Part shown: positions 32,220 to 54,099 of the stretch, one piece after another
Numbering within the stretch: the stretch's first letter is position 1
How the letters are laid out: every line of letters begins with the position of its first letter
Source: Trissonchulus latispiculum
Lineage: Eukaryota; Nematoda; Enoplea; Enoplida; Ironidae
Length of the DNA stretch: 64,000 nt
NCBI GenBank assembly: GCA_030248195.1
Contig: JASAND010026001.1
Coordinates: 34,843-98,842 of the forward strand
Reading direction: 5' to 3'
The notes under the pieces: model-generated
Told to the model about the DNA's origin: nothing
Seen by the model: only the letters and a program-made list of their open reading frames with translations
Database searches by the model: none
Translations under genes and position numbers: made by a program

Positions 32220-32975
32220 TACTATTTTGACCACTTTTGGAAAATTTCATATTTGACCCAAAATCGCCACCCCACCCCACCCCACCACAGCACTCTATAG
32301 CCACTTTGAGCACGCAGTTTTATGACAAAAGTTGCTCACCTCACTTAGGGCTTTCATTTGGTACCAAATTTGACCACTTTTGAAAAATTTCATTTTTGAC
32401 CGAAAATCGCCTAAGTCCCCACCACAGCACTCTATAGCCACTTTGAGCATGCAGTTCTATGACAAAAGTTGCTCACCTCAATTAGGGCTTTCATTTGGTA
32501 CCAAATTTGACCACTTTTGAAAAATTTCATTTTTGACCGAAAATCGCCTAAGTCCCCACCCCACCCCACCACAGCACGCTACAGCCATTTTGAGCATGCA
32601 ATTCTATGACAAAAGTTGCTCAGCTCACTTAGGGCTTTCATTTGGTACCAAATTTGACCACTTTTGAAAAATTTCATTTTTGACCGAAAATCGCCTAAGT
32701 CCCCACCCCACCCCACCAGAGCACGCTACAGCCATTTTGAGCATGCAATTCTATGACAAAAGTTGCTCAGCTCACTTAGGGCTTTCATTTGGTACCAAAT
32801 TTGACCACTTTTGAAAAATTTCATTTTTGACCGAAAATCGCCTAAGTCCCCACCCCACCACAGCACGCTACAGCCATTTTGAGCATGCAATTCTATAACA
32901 AAAGTTGCTCACCTCACTTAGGGCTTTCATTTGGTACCAAATTTGACCACTTTTGAAAAATTTCATTTTGGACCA
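32220..32975 (+). repeat. Satellite A array, about 5 copies of 137-147 bp
   Basis: The phrase TTTGACCACTTTTGAAAAAT recurs at about 32228, 32371, 32508, 32655, 32802 and 32944. Length differences come mostly from the number of CCACC units in each copy. The same array with three copies is at about 47225-47675. Confidence 0.92.
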
Positions 32976-32984
32976 CCTGACCCC

Positions 32985-33360
32985 TCAGAAGGTCAAGTGG
33001 AGCCAGCCCAGCAAAATGGGTGCGTTGTACAGCAAAACAGACACCGGAAATGAGCTGGGCGCACCAGAAAACCCCTATAGAGAAAGTTTTGAGAGGCCAA
33101 GTAGAGCCTAGTATGGACCTCCAGGAAACGGTTGCCGACATGACCCTCCAGACGACAAAGTGGAAACAGCCCAGCAAGAAGGATGAGTCGGACGGCAAAA
33201 CGGACACCGGATATGAGCTGGGCGCACCAGAAAACCCCTATAGAGAAAGTTTTGAGAGGCCAAGTAGAGTCCAGTATGGGCCTCCAGGTAGCGGTTACCG
33301 ACATGACCCTCCAGACGGCAAAGTGGAACCAGCCCAGCAAATTGGGTCAGTCGGGCAGCA
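32985..33360 (+). repeat. Satellite B array, about 2.5 copies of about 163 bp
   Basis: The phrase ACACCGGAAATGAGCTGGGC recurs with variants at about 33041 and 33204, with a diverged third near 33365. The same repeat follows satellite A again at about 47700-48290. Long ORFs cross it on both strands, but copy spacings of 163, 173 and 153 bp argue against coding. Confidence 0.88.
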
Positions 33361-33598
33361 AAATTGATAGCGGGAATCGATTCTCCGTCCGCAAAAACCT
33401 TTGTATGCAAGACTCGAGGCTGCCAGGTCGCAAAATAAGCGAAAAAACCAAGTTCAAAGTTGGACCCAAAATTCACCAACTTTGGCAGGCCAGTACCCAA
33501 AAATTACGCTCAGGGTCGGAAAATCATATAGCAATTGAACGACCCTGATATGTGTCCTATTCAGCCATATAGGCAGTATTGCCCCATATATTGCCCAG

Positions 33599-33861
33599 CA
33601 CTACACTAGCGTAGCCAGAAAAAAATTTCGGAGGGGGGCAAGCCAAAATTTTTCAGAAATTAGTGCTGAAACGGAACCTACGGAGGCCGGTTTCAACTGC
33701 AAGCTGGTAGTTTTGAGATATTTTCGTGGAAAATCAGCGCCGCAGGCGAAATGTTTTTGGAAATAATTATCAGAATTCCTATTTTGTGTTAAAAGTTTTT
33801 CATTCGCCTCTGATTTCGGGGGGGGGCATGCCCCCCTCGCCCCCCCCTGGCTACGCGCCTG
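33599..33861. mobile_element. 263-bp hAT-like MITE
   Basis: Ends contain CACTAGCGTAGCCAG and CTGGCTACGCGCCTG as inverted repeats; flanked by TTGCCCAG (33591-33598 and 33862-33869). The paralogous site at about 48475 in copy B lacks it, confirming the insertion. It contains a GCGCC-gca-GGCG hairpin at 33737-33748 and G-rich subterminal runs. Confidence 0.87.
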
Positions 33862-34731
33862 TTGCCCAGTCTGACTTATTACGGCGCCTTTGAAGCATAC
33901 TTTTTGGCCATTTTAGCGTTTTGGCCGATTTTGGCCCCCTGCCAAAAATTTTTTCCGGCTCTGGGAGGCATAAAAACTAGCCTGTCGGCTTATTTTTGTT
34001 GCGTACTCCAAGAATATATATGGTTTTCATAGGCAAAAATTTTTCTATCTGTTGTTATTAAAGCTACAAAACCCCCTTACCAGACGTCAAAGCGGAGAAC
34101 CGGAAAAAAAACATCACTCTCGTAAGCGATTTTTGGCGCAACTTTTTAACGGAAAGTGGTACGGGGATGAAACTTCGCACACATACTAAACTCGACACGT
34201 ACAATTTTTTGCGCACATAATCTGCGCAGGATCTGCGCAGGAATCTGCGCAGCTTCTGCGCAGCCTTGTTTTACACGGTCATTCGACCATTTTCACTCAT
34301 ATTATAGGGGTCGCTACCGCGACCCCTATGATACGTACTTGCAAACTTTCGAAAATCCTTAGCATTTTGGCCCATTTTGAGAGGTCAACTTTGGTCAAGT
34401 ACTGTGCATACAGAATTGAACTCAGAAACCAATCTGGTACTGTAGGGTATACTTCTAGACTTGCTCTTCTAATGGGCTATACCAGGCAGCTGCAGCTGCT
34501 ATGGTTGGGGAGTAGTCGACCATGTTTTCCCCTCTTTTACGGCATGTCCCCCCCTGACTATATATACCCATTTTTTCAGCTAAAAATGCCCCTTTTCGAC
34601 ATAAAATTTACTATTTTCGTTTTTGAGATCCAATGTATTGTCAAATGCGACGGGTTGAGGATGCGGGGGCGGAGACCTCCAAAACTTTTGAAGAATTTTT
34701 GCATATTTGTCCGAAAATCGTACGTATACGT

Positions 34732-36549
34732 TAGGGTTGATTTTTTTCCGGAAAAAAAGTCGAACGGAAAAAAGTACTTTTTCCGTTTTTTCCGGTTTTT
34801 TCCGCTGCCCTAATCATGTCGGAGCAGCGTTTTTTTTTCAAAATCGGATTTCATCAAATTTTCGTCATTTTTATTTTCTGAGCGTCATTTTTATTTGTCC
34901 AACGTCAAAAATAAAGTTTTGCAGAAATGCAGTTTTGTTATGATTTTAGGCTATATTCGTAATTTTGGTTGAATTTTTACCTTGTTGGCGTGTATTGCTT
35001 CAGTTGAAGAAATTTTTTGCTTTTTAGATGAAATCGTCCTTTAAATTTTTAATTCTTTTCATTTTGCACAAACAAGAAATTTTTTAAAAGTTTACCCTTT
35101 TTGAAGGGAAAAATAAGAATTTTTGCTAAACTCGCACGACATTTTAAGCTTTTTCTATGCAAAAATCTGGTAAAAACGTTGGCTACGTATTATATACGCG
35201 CTCAGGAAATTTTGTTGACATACCTTTTTTCTGTTTTTAATGTTTGCTTTTACTTACCTTCAAATCGCAACGACAGAGCTGCCCTCCAGATCCATCCCTA
35301 GTAGTTATAACATTTATGCAATAAACGTTCTTAAACATCCTATCCTGGCACATACGTATATATATATATATATATATAAGCTCTCATTCCATTCTAGCTG
35401 AGATAATCCGAAGAGAAATTTTTTAAAGAAAATATTCAGCGAAATTGGTATGAGAAACTTGCATCAAAAAATGCAATTGAAGTATGTAGCATAAAGACTC
35501 GTAGCTTGTGGCTTTGTAATAGATATACTGATTGACTGTTCAAACATCGTCAAAGCTTAATATCACTAAGAGAATATATCTATATATAGAGCGGGGGTTT
35601 GGGGGCGGCAGCCCCCAAAATTTGAGAATTTTTTGAAAAATCACTGTTAAAACGTAATAGAAACTTTGCATTCTTGTTAAATTTGAGTGCCACTTCCACA
35701 TTTTGGCTTGGTCATTCTGTCGTCATTTTTATTTTGGCGTCGTCAAAACTATTGTTCATTTCTGCAAACGACGCTATTTTTGACCAAAAAAAACCTAGTG
35801 TCGGAGCGTCTCAAAATTTGTTTCTATAACATTTGTAGCCTGTCTTAACGAATGTTTCAGCATGTAAACTCCATTTGACCACTTTAATAAGCTTTTCGAT
35901 ATATATATCCAAACTAAGCAATTGTGAAAAATTTTGTCCAAACGAAGTTTCAACAGACTATGGGCACAAATACCAGTTACCTTAGTTTCTGGGAGCAGTG
36001 AGAACTTTCAAATAATTCTTCCGTGTGCATGATTTTTTATTCTTTCATAACTTTGGATTTTAGATGTAAGTATAAAGCTCGTTTGCTACAGCTTCCATTT
36101 AAAAAGATGTGCCACCAGGCGTGTTTTGTCCTTGCGGGCAAAAGCAAGCAGGGTTTCAGTGTTGTAGCAACGAAGAACAGTGGTCTGTTGTAATTAAGAA
36201 CATAGCTGTTAGCTGAAATGTTTAAATTGACCAGTTAAATTCAAAAATATTTAGTTTCTCGTTGAACTGACAATAACACTTCCAGAAACTGAGCACTTTA
36301 TAAAAATTAAGAAAACTTCAAATTAAGTTCGGGCTTCAAAATAAGAGCAAACTCAAAGCAAAGCTAATAATTTGGAAAAAATTTACAAAATTTGAGAAAA
36401 ATCACTAAACTTTTTTATTTGAACACTTCTAAAAACTTCCCAGAATGATTCAACTTTTCCGACTTTTTTCCTTTTTTTCCGACCATCCGGAAAAAAAGAA
36501 AAAATGGAAAAACCCTTTTTTCCGGGACTTTTTCCGATGCCCAACCCTA
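34732..36549. mobile_element. hAT-like element with a nested copy inside
   Basis: Left end TAGGGTTGA and right end GATGCCCAACCCTA, flanked by GTATACGT (34724-34731 and 36550-36557). A TAGGGTTGGGCATCGG end and an 8-bp duplication are hAT hallmarks. Subterminal segments are rich in TTTTTCCGG/CCGGAAAAA. Another element (34825-35798) inserted into it later. No transposase seen. Confidence 0.82.
34825..35798. mobile_element. 0.97-kb hAT-like non-autonomous element (copy 2)
   Basis: Same family as 26375-27476, with the same ends and interior. Flanked by TGTCGGAG (34817-34824 and 35799-35806). It lacks the left part of the G-rich motif region found in copy 1 but keeps the second motif near 35591. 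Confidence 0.87.
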
Positions 36550-36557
36550 GTATACGT

Positions 36558-37075
36558 ATGTATACACTGAATTTGAATGTTTTCAACATCGGCTGGTTTT
36601 GCTCTAATTTACCTTTTGCCATCCAAAAGGGGTCTGATCCATGATTTCTCTGGGTGCGGCCTTGTTTGTATATACATATCCCGGCACTGGGCGTATCCAT
36701 GATTAGGTACGTATATATATATCCCCGAAAGGAATGAACATAAAAGTCTCTTGTCCTGACTTTACATATGACCAAAACTTTTTCTCGTCTCCAGACTCTA
36801 AAATTTTGCTCTGTACGGTGTAAACATCTTTTTGCTTCATACTACGACAATACTTTCCTGCAGCAACCTACCTTTTTTATTCAAAGTCGGTTTTTTACGA
36901 CATAATTTATGCAAACTCTTTTGTCGCTTATATATGTGATTTTATTGTTGCTATTGACCAGTTAGTTACATTTACATGTAGTTTGTTAAGCCATATAAGG
37001 ACACATATGTACGTAAGATTATATACAGCCCAATGATTTCCAAATTTTTGTTTTCAAAGCAGTCCATTTACTGTT
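36558..37075. other. AT-rich spacer
   Basis: Short stretch between two element insertions; no gene or repeat recognised. Confidence 0.35.
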
Positions 37076-37084
37076 AATATCAGG

Positions 37085-37434
37085 GTATTTTTAGGGATTT
37101 TTTTCGGGGGGGGGGCTTCCCGGGGGGGGGGGGAAGAAATTTTCGGGAGGGGAAGATTTTTGCATAAATGAGCCAAAAATTGGTATTTTTTGGCGTATTT
37201 TACACGGTGAAACGCTAAAAGTTCTCAAAAATGCCAGGATTTAAACTAAAAATAGTTATTTCTACGAAAAAATCATCGGCGCAGCCGAAAATTTTTTTAA
37301 AATTTGCCTATTTTTGGCAAAAATTTGGGCACCCAGAAATCCCGGGAGGGGCAATTTCGGGGGGGATGGCATTTTCGGGGGGAGGTCAATTTCGGGGGGG
37401 GGGGCTCGCCCCCCTCCCTGTAAAAAATACACTG
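37085..37434. mobile_element. 350-bp G-rich element
   Basis: Flanked by a 9-bp direct repeat AATATCAGG (37076-37084 and 37435-37443). Ends carry GTATTTTT facing AAAAATAC and G/C runs. It contains CGGC-gca-GCCG at 37277-37287 followed by an A/T run. The target length is compatible with hAT (8 bp plus one matching base). Confidence 0.7.
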
Positions 37435-37818
37435 AATATCAGGTGCGGCTGCTAGCAGTTGACCAGTCAGACCAAACCAGTCGATAGTTTGCAAAGCATT
37501 ACAAATGGCAATACGATTTGCTTTCTGAAATTCAAAAAAGTTTTCTTTCCCATCGCTTATCAAATTTTAGCCGAAAAGGACGAAGTTTCCTTGAATTTTG
37601 AAATGACCAGATGTTGAAAAAGGTTCCTCTACAGATGGATAAAAAAGGATCGTAATTATTTTTAAAATATATACGAGATCAAGTTGGTTACCACGGATAT
37701 GAGTTTTTCCTTCAAAAGCTGAGTAAATCCTAACTCAAGCATTTGACTGTAGAACTTAGCAAGCTTAACAAAAAAATCACCCGAAATTTTAACAAAAAAA
37801 TTACCCTGCCCTGACTCA

Positions 37819-39950
37819 TGGTTTTTTTGCGTCAGGGGCTGCGTCATGACGCAAATTTTTTTCCTGTGACGCAAATGAAAATTGCCCTGACGCAAGCCTG
37901 ACGCAGCTAGGTTTTCAACTAGAGGAAAAATTGTGCAAAAATTGCTTGAAAAATTGTGTTTCAAACGTGATATTTCTAAAAATTTTCTGCTGGGGGCTGC
38001 GCCCCCAGACCCCCGCCTATATATATGCCTTCTTACTTATTGCTGATTGCTTCGATAACTGACATACTAATTATATAAATTCATAGAATAAAGGCGCATG
38101 TGGAGCGGCATCAGCTTGCAAGTATTGCAGATGTAGCACTTAAAATAAGCAAATATATATTCGATATTGCAATAACTGGCCATACTTAATACATCATCAA
38201 TTGATCGCGAAAATGCTCTAAATTAATTCCTGGGGGAGTATTAATCGAAAAAATTTTTCAACTTCTGGGGGGGCTCCGCCCCCAGACCCCCGTCTACGTT
38301 TATTCTCTAAATGTTATTACGGCGCACGTAGAATTCGGTTTTAACCAGGGGGGGCCGCCCCCCGTCGCGATTCGAAGGTAGGAAAAATTAAGGAGAGAAA
38401 GAGGAAAAAGGGCAAAAACCAAAAAATTTCGCGCCTTCGGCGCGAAGTTTCTACTTTTTAACCGCATATTTATTGCATTTATGAAGAAAAAGCTTGAAAT
38501 GCTTCTGATTTTTCGGAGAAAATTACCATTTTTGCCTAAAAATGTCTAGAATTTTAAAAAATTGTCTCAGTTCTTCAATATGAAAAGAATTAAAGATCCG
38601 AAGACCGATTTTATTGCAAAAACAAAAAATTTCTTCAACTTCTGGGGGGCTCCGACCCCCAGACCCCCCGCTGGGAGCCTTCTACCGCCCCCGTCACCAA
38701 ATCCTGGATCCGCCAGTGGTTTTCACAACGCAAAACTTGAGAAACACTGCGAAAGACCTTACCACAGTTTCTTACGAATCTCTTGTGCATAGGTAGCTGG
38801 TACTTTGTACAAGTAATAAATATGTTATGTTGTGTTATGTCGTGTTTTGCTGAAGGGACCCACCAGTGAAATTGTATCCTGTGCCCCATTTAGAAGTATA
38901 ATGTATGTTTTTTGGTTAATATAACCCCCAGGGAGAGGAATGAAATGAGCTGGTATGCTGCAGACTCCCCGCACAAGTTGGGTCCCACGAATACCTGATT
39001 AGTCGTCTTGCCTGTAATAGGAATCGTGTACGTATTCGTTTGGTTTCATGCAGGTTTTCATGTTCTGGTTCAGGTATTCGTAGCTTGTGCGGTTTAGATC
39101 CCACCAAGGTAGTTATGGGTAGGTAGGCGAGATGCAGCATACCGACGCAAGGGGAAAACTTTTGCTCCAGAAAATCTGTTTTACAGATTTTCTGACATTT
39201 CGTTCTTTTAGTGAGTTTCGGACTAACTTTAAGTTGGTAAATTTAATTATATAGTATATATATATACTCAGTATATATATAAGAATTTTTTATTATAAAC
39301 TGAAATTTTACTATGTGCATAGACCATTCATTGGGAAATTGAAAGTCACAATTAATGACGTATATAAAAAAAATTTTTTTTTCTTCTTAGTGCAGTTTTT
39401 TAAAGATTTCTACAGATAAATTTTATCACTAACTTAAAAGTCTATACTATATGAGGAAATGCTCTTGCTGAATAAATTATGAAATTAATCAAAAGTTGTA
39501 GACTGCACTTGTCCGAGGGGCATTGAGTAGCTGTGTGTCTTACGAAAGAGTGAACGGTATTTACGTATGCATTATATAGTAATGACTTTTGATAATGATT
39601 TCGATATATCTTGTTGTTGTGAATAGTAGGGACTAGGGGCGGACAGGTGCAGTCTACGTGGTGGGTCCACAGTGCAGATTGCAAACATAATATACGTGTA
39701 CCAACCTACGTATATATGTGTAGAAATGTTTGCGTACTGTGGGGCGGTTGTTCATTTCATTCCATCAAAGATGTGCTTAATCATGTGTATTCATGAGTTA
39801 AATACATACTGCTTAAAAATTAAAAAATATTGTTTAAAAGGTTTATAAATTGTTTAATATAATTTTAATTTTTGACGCACTGACCCCAATTCCTGACGCA
39901 ATAAAATTTTTCCTGACGCAGCACTGACGCAAATCGTGAAACGAAAAAAA
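37819..39950. mobile_element. 2.1-kb element flanked by a 16-bp direct repeat
   Basis: ACCCTGCCCTGACTCA occurs exactly at 37803-37818 and 39951-39966. Between them the two ends are loose inverted repeats rich in GCGTCAG / CTGACGC motifs next to T/A runs. The interior carries three inverted copies of the G-rich palindromic motif (about 37990, 38260, 38640) and a CGCGCC-ttc-GGCGCG hairpin at 38430-38444. No coding region supported. A 16-bp duplication is unusual for a DNA transposon. Confidence 0.55.
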
Positions 39951-39966
39951 ACCCTGCCCTGACTCA

Positions 39967-41136
39967 CAGGAAAGTCGCAGAGACCCAAATTTTTGCATGG
40001 TGATAGCCACACATCTCGACATTACAGGTCCTCTCCATGCGTTCAGGGCAGACCTTTAAGTGAGGGTACCCAAAAGTGACCTCAAAAACGTTCATGACCG
40101 AAGTTCGAATTTCGGCTGCTATTTACTAAGGGAAAACCCTAGGCAACCCATATTGTGCATGTGGCATGTCCTGACTGTGGGCTATCGATACATATATAGA
40201 AGTTCCCAGTCGGACCTCTGAGCCGTCCTGGGGTGGGTGATTTTTTGTTAAAATTTTAACAAATAAAAATCATTTTTATGTTTCGTTACTGAAGTCAGAA
40301 CAGCAGCTGGAGCAAAACTAATGTCAAAATCGAGCTCAGCGACCTCGAAAACCCTTATATACGTTGTTTTTGAGGTTGCCTGACACTTCTGGTAGTCCAA
40401 CCTGGTAACCAGCCGGGCCTGAACCGTCCGACGGTAAACGTGATCCCAAAAGTCTGTATTAGCCCATAGTTACCTAAAAACTAATGCCAGATTTGAATTC
40501 AGCGCCCTGGAAAACCCCCTAGGACATGTTTATAGCCACTTCGGATAGCCAACGGACATCCACTTGTCCAGTTGATACCTGGAGGGTCCGGACGGGTCCG
40601 GCAGGGGCACGTGACCGTGGGTCATACCCCACTAACATATGAAGTTCTGAGTTTCTCTGCCAAAATGCCTGGAAATAGGTTATAATTAATTAACACGAAA
40701 AAACAACGTTTTAGCCTTTAAAACAGCACTTTAGAGCCCCCAGACTTCATACTGGACGCTGTCGGGGGCCATCAGTGACCACTAAGACTTCGGCGGGGTC
40801 AGTTGCCTCAGTTGGAGCGCTAGGTTAACGGTTTTGGGTTCTAAATACGTCATTTAGTGTGCTCTATCCAAAACTGATGAGAATAGGTTGCTATCTGCTC
40901 TCTGGGATCCCATCCCCCACTGATTTTTTTTGTTAACGGGTGATATTTTTTTGTTAAACCTTTAACAAAAAATATCACTCATTTTGGTCTATCTCAACTT
41001 ACTGGTAGGTCGTAGAGCAACGAAACTGGGGTGGTTTTAAAGCTTAGCCCAAGACCTATCCATGGGTCCTCAAAGTAATCGATTTGGTTTAGTTTTGCGA
41101 AAGTTCCAGCCAAAAAACCGAATTTTGATTTTTTTG
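39967..41136. other. Spacer with repeated TTTTTTGTTAA hairpins
   Basis: Two related inverted repeats: around 40238-40275 (GTGATTTTTTGTTAAAATTT...) and 40942-40979 (TGATATTTTTTTGTTAAA then TTTAACAAAAAATATCA). Otherwise no gene or known repeat. Confidence 0.4.
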
Positions 41137-41499
41137 TTAAGCTTGCTCAGGAAGGTAATTGGCCTTCTGACCATACGGTAGATTGAAATAGCCTAAAATA
41201 GCGACTGGATAAGGCTGATTGCTGTGCGCAAGCGCCTCAAGTTCGGCACATAAAGCTTGCACAGAATCCTTAACTTTAGCTGACGGTGTTCTATATATCA
41301 GCCAAAACTGACCGTTTTTGACTAAGTTCACAGATAACAATTCGTAAATCTGATTTGCTACTGACTTATACAAAATTCCTTTCAGAGTTTTAGGCACTAA
41401 GATCATCACACCCCTTCTAAACCCAACTCGATGTACAGCGCCACAACGGTAAATAACGTGATGCATCAAAAAGCTCAAAATCACGATATCCGCTATCAA
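41137..41499 (-). pseudogene. LINE endonuclease fragment
   Basis: The minus-strand frame contains GVMILVPKTLKGI, FWLIYRTPSAKVKDSVQ and PVAILGYFNLPYGQ. These match the APE endonuclease blocks GGV..., VYRPP and GDFNLP, with the catalytic Asp of GDFN replaced by Tyr. The fragment is short and truncated on both sides. It lies about 100 bp upstream of the COX6A start codon, so it falls in that gene's promoter region. Confidence 0.7.
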
Positions 41500-41601
41500 T
41501 TCAATATTCTGCGGGACTTTTTTCCTGCTTGTAATTAATGTTTTATGTACAATATTTATTTTGCAGTTGAATTGTTAGTTTGGTTGCACCTTCTATGAAA
41601 A

Positions 41602-52356
<10,755 letters not shown>

Positions 52357-52936
52357 ATTCAAAATCTGTGTTCTTATTCAGACTGTCGAAATGAATGTAG
52401 CATACATACCTATAAATGTAGCTGTTAATGTTGCCGTGTATGAAAGTTACCTATACGTCTGTCTATTTTCGACCCTCTGGAATTTTGGTTATGACTCGGT
52501 CGACTCTGTTGTAATAGAAGAAGTGCTGTTTTACTGTAAAAATGGGAGGAAATAATGCTGTTAATTTTGTTGCATTCGTCTGTGAGGTATGTAGATTTGA
52601 CTGGAGGAAGGAAGGACTGAATTGTGTCACATACGTATAATACGTAATGTAATGTGTAATGTTTAGTATTTTGGAGATATTCATTTATGGATATATCCGA
52701 CGGACTTGATCTAGTTTACCCTGAATCGGACGTTTGGTTGATGCTTTTAAAAAGTGGCAATCCTTCAGAGCATTCATAAAGATTTACCACTTATGATTAG
52801 AGTAATAATATTTAGCAATTTTTCTAAGCTTTCTGTCACGTGCACTAGCATGTGACTACTGACTGGCCTTAGTTGGTATGTTATTTTTCTGAAGTCTGCC
52901 GTGGTGGTAGTAATGATGATAATGTAGTGAAATTAA

Positions 52937-52942
52937 AATAAA
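52937..52942 (+). promoter_or_regulatory. Candidate COX6A polyadenylation signal
   Basis: AATAAA about 580 bases after the COX6A stop codon; the first canonical hexamer I noticed downstream. The sequence from 52357 to 53118 holds no other gene and may be 3' UTR plus spacer. Confidence 0.35.
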
Positions 52943-53118
52943 CATCTTAATAAATCGTTTGAAACTAAGAGTTCGTTTGCAGTTAGTCAGTCCGGCAGGA
53001 TTGTTCCTGTCCTGATTAGTATCTGGCTAAGTGAAAAGTTAACTTTAGTTAACTGCTGTGGAGTGAAGACACAGCGTAAATATTCTGTATATTCTATATT
53101 TGAAAAACAACCTTTAAG

Positions 53119-53798
53119 CAAGAGTGCATAATTGCACTATATATTAGAAGAAGAGTAAACCACTAGAGGGCTCCTCTTCTTGGCATTGCGTAACGGTGCT
53201 CCGACCACAATACGCGAATGTTCCCCCGTTTGGTGGGGGGGGTCGACAAGCATACCCCCTCCCCGTTTGGTGGGGGGTATGCAAAAGGGGTCCCCGTTTG
53301 GTGGGGGGTATGCAAAAGGGGTCCCCGTTTGGTGGGGGGGTAGGCAGAAGGGGGTCCCCGTTTGGGGGGGGGTCGCCAAGTCAGGCTGAAATTGGTTGAA
53401 TCTGATTGGCTGTTGGCGACCCCCCCAAACGGGGACCTCTTTTGCCTACCCCCCACCAAACGGGGACCCCTTTCGCATACCCCCCCCCACCAAACGGGGA
53501 CCCTTTTTCAAATAGAACAAAAACTACCGTAATCCTCTGCTATTTGGTGGGGGGGTCTCTGCAATCTGATTGGCTGTTGGCTACCCCCCCCCCCCCCACC
53601 TGGGGACCTCTTTTCTGTACCCCCCCCCCCCCACCAAACGGAGGGGGGGGTATGCTTTGTCGAAAAGAGCTACCCCCCCCACCAAACGGGGGAACATTCG
53701 CGTATTGTGGTCGGAGCACCGTTACGCAATGCCAAGAAGAGGAGCCCTCTAGTGGCTTACTCTTCTTCTTATATATAGTGCAATATTATGCACTCTTG
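53119..53798. mobile_element. 680-bp foldback element with G-run repeats
   Basis: Inverted arms of about 117 bp start CAAGAGTGCATAAT on both sides, and each arm has local hairpins (GTGCATAATTGCAC; AAGAAGAG...CTCTTCTT). Between the arms are repeats of GTCCCCGTTTGGTGGGGGG on one side and their inverted forms on the other. Flanks CTTTAAG / CTTTATC may be a mutated 7-bp duplication. It shares its first bases with the elements at 5369 and 15126. Confidence 0.75.
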
Positions 53799-54099
53799 CT
53801 TTATCTGCGTGTTTCAGTGGAGGATGGCAGGCGCAAAGTTTTGTAATCACTGATTGGGCTCTATTACAAGCATAATGTATCGTCCTATAGGAATGATAGA
53901 ATAAAGGAAGATCCTACTTTAATTGTCGGCCCAGCAAAATAATTGATCTTATCAACTCATGCCAGGTATCACTGTCAGCGATAGGTTTATCTGTTTGCTG
54001 AAACTGCGTCCTCGCGCTTAATCGTTTGACGGTCAGTGTTTTCTGAACCCATTGAGTTATGGCAAGTATAGGTAGAATCGTAGATAAGACACCCACCAG

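Larger units (their letters stand above)
31165..34330 (+). mobile_element. Composite family I element, copy A
   Basis: Begins with CAAGAAC right after a (TA)n tract. Order: inverted arms 31165-31346 and 31959-32144, satellite A (about 32220-32975), satellite B (about 32985-33360), a spacer, and a terminal hairpin ATAGGGGTCGC-tacc-GCGACCCCTAT at 34304-34329. Copy B (46363-48926) has the same parts in the same order. Two later insertions sit inside it: a G-rich block in the arm loop (about 31570-31727) and a 263-bp hAT-like MITE at 33599. No protein of its own is evident. The layout (arms, tandem core, 3' hairpin, AT-tract target) resembles non-autonomous Helentron-type elements. Confidence 0.75.

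Noticed and set aside
33020..33548. Long ORFs with a repeated peptide (GAPENPYR..., GPPGSGYRHDPP) in satellite B, also at 47833-48314
   Set aside because: Copy spacings of 163, 173 and 153 bp are not all multiples of three, both strands are open, and the same peptide falls in different frames in successive copies. This is satellite DNA, not a gene.
38690..38715. Terminus of another hAT-like element (CTGGATCCGCCAGTG)
   Set aside because: It resembles a known type of hAT end, but I found no matching opposite end or duplication nearby.
37803..39966. LTR retrotransposon
   Set aside because: The 16-bp direct repeats are far too short for LTRs, and there is no gag/pol coding, primer binding site or polypurine tract.
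53137..53846. Proline- and glycine-rich ORFs on both strands
   Set aside because: They arise from the repeated GTTTGGTGGGG units and arms of the foldback element at 53119-53798.
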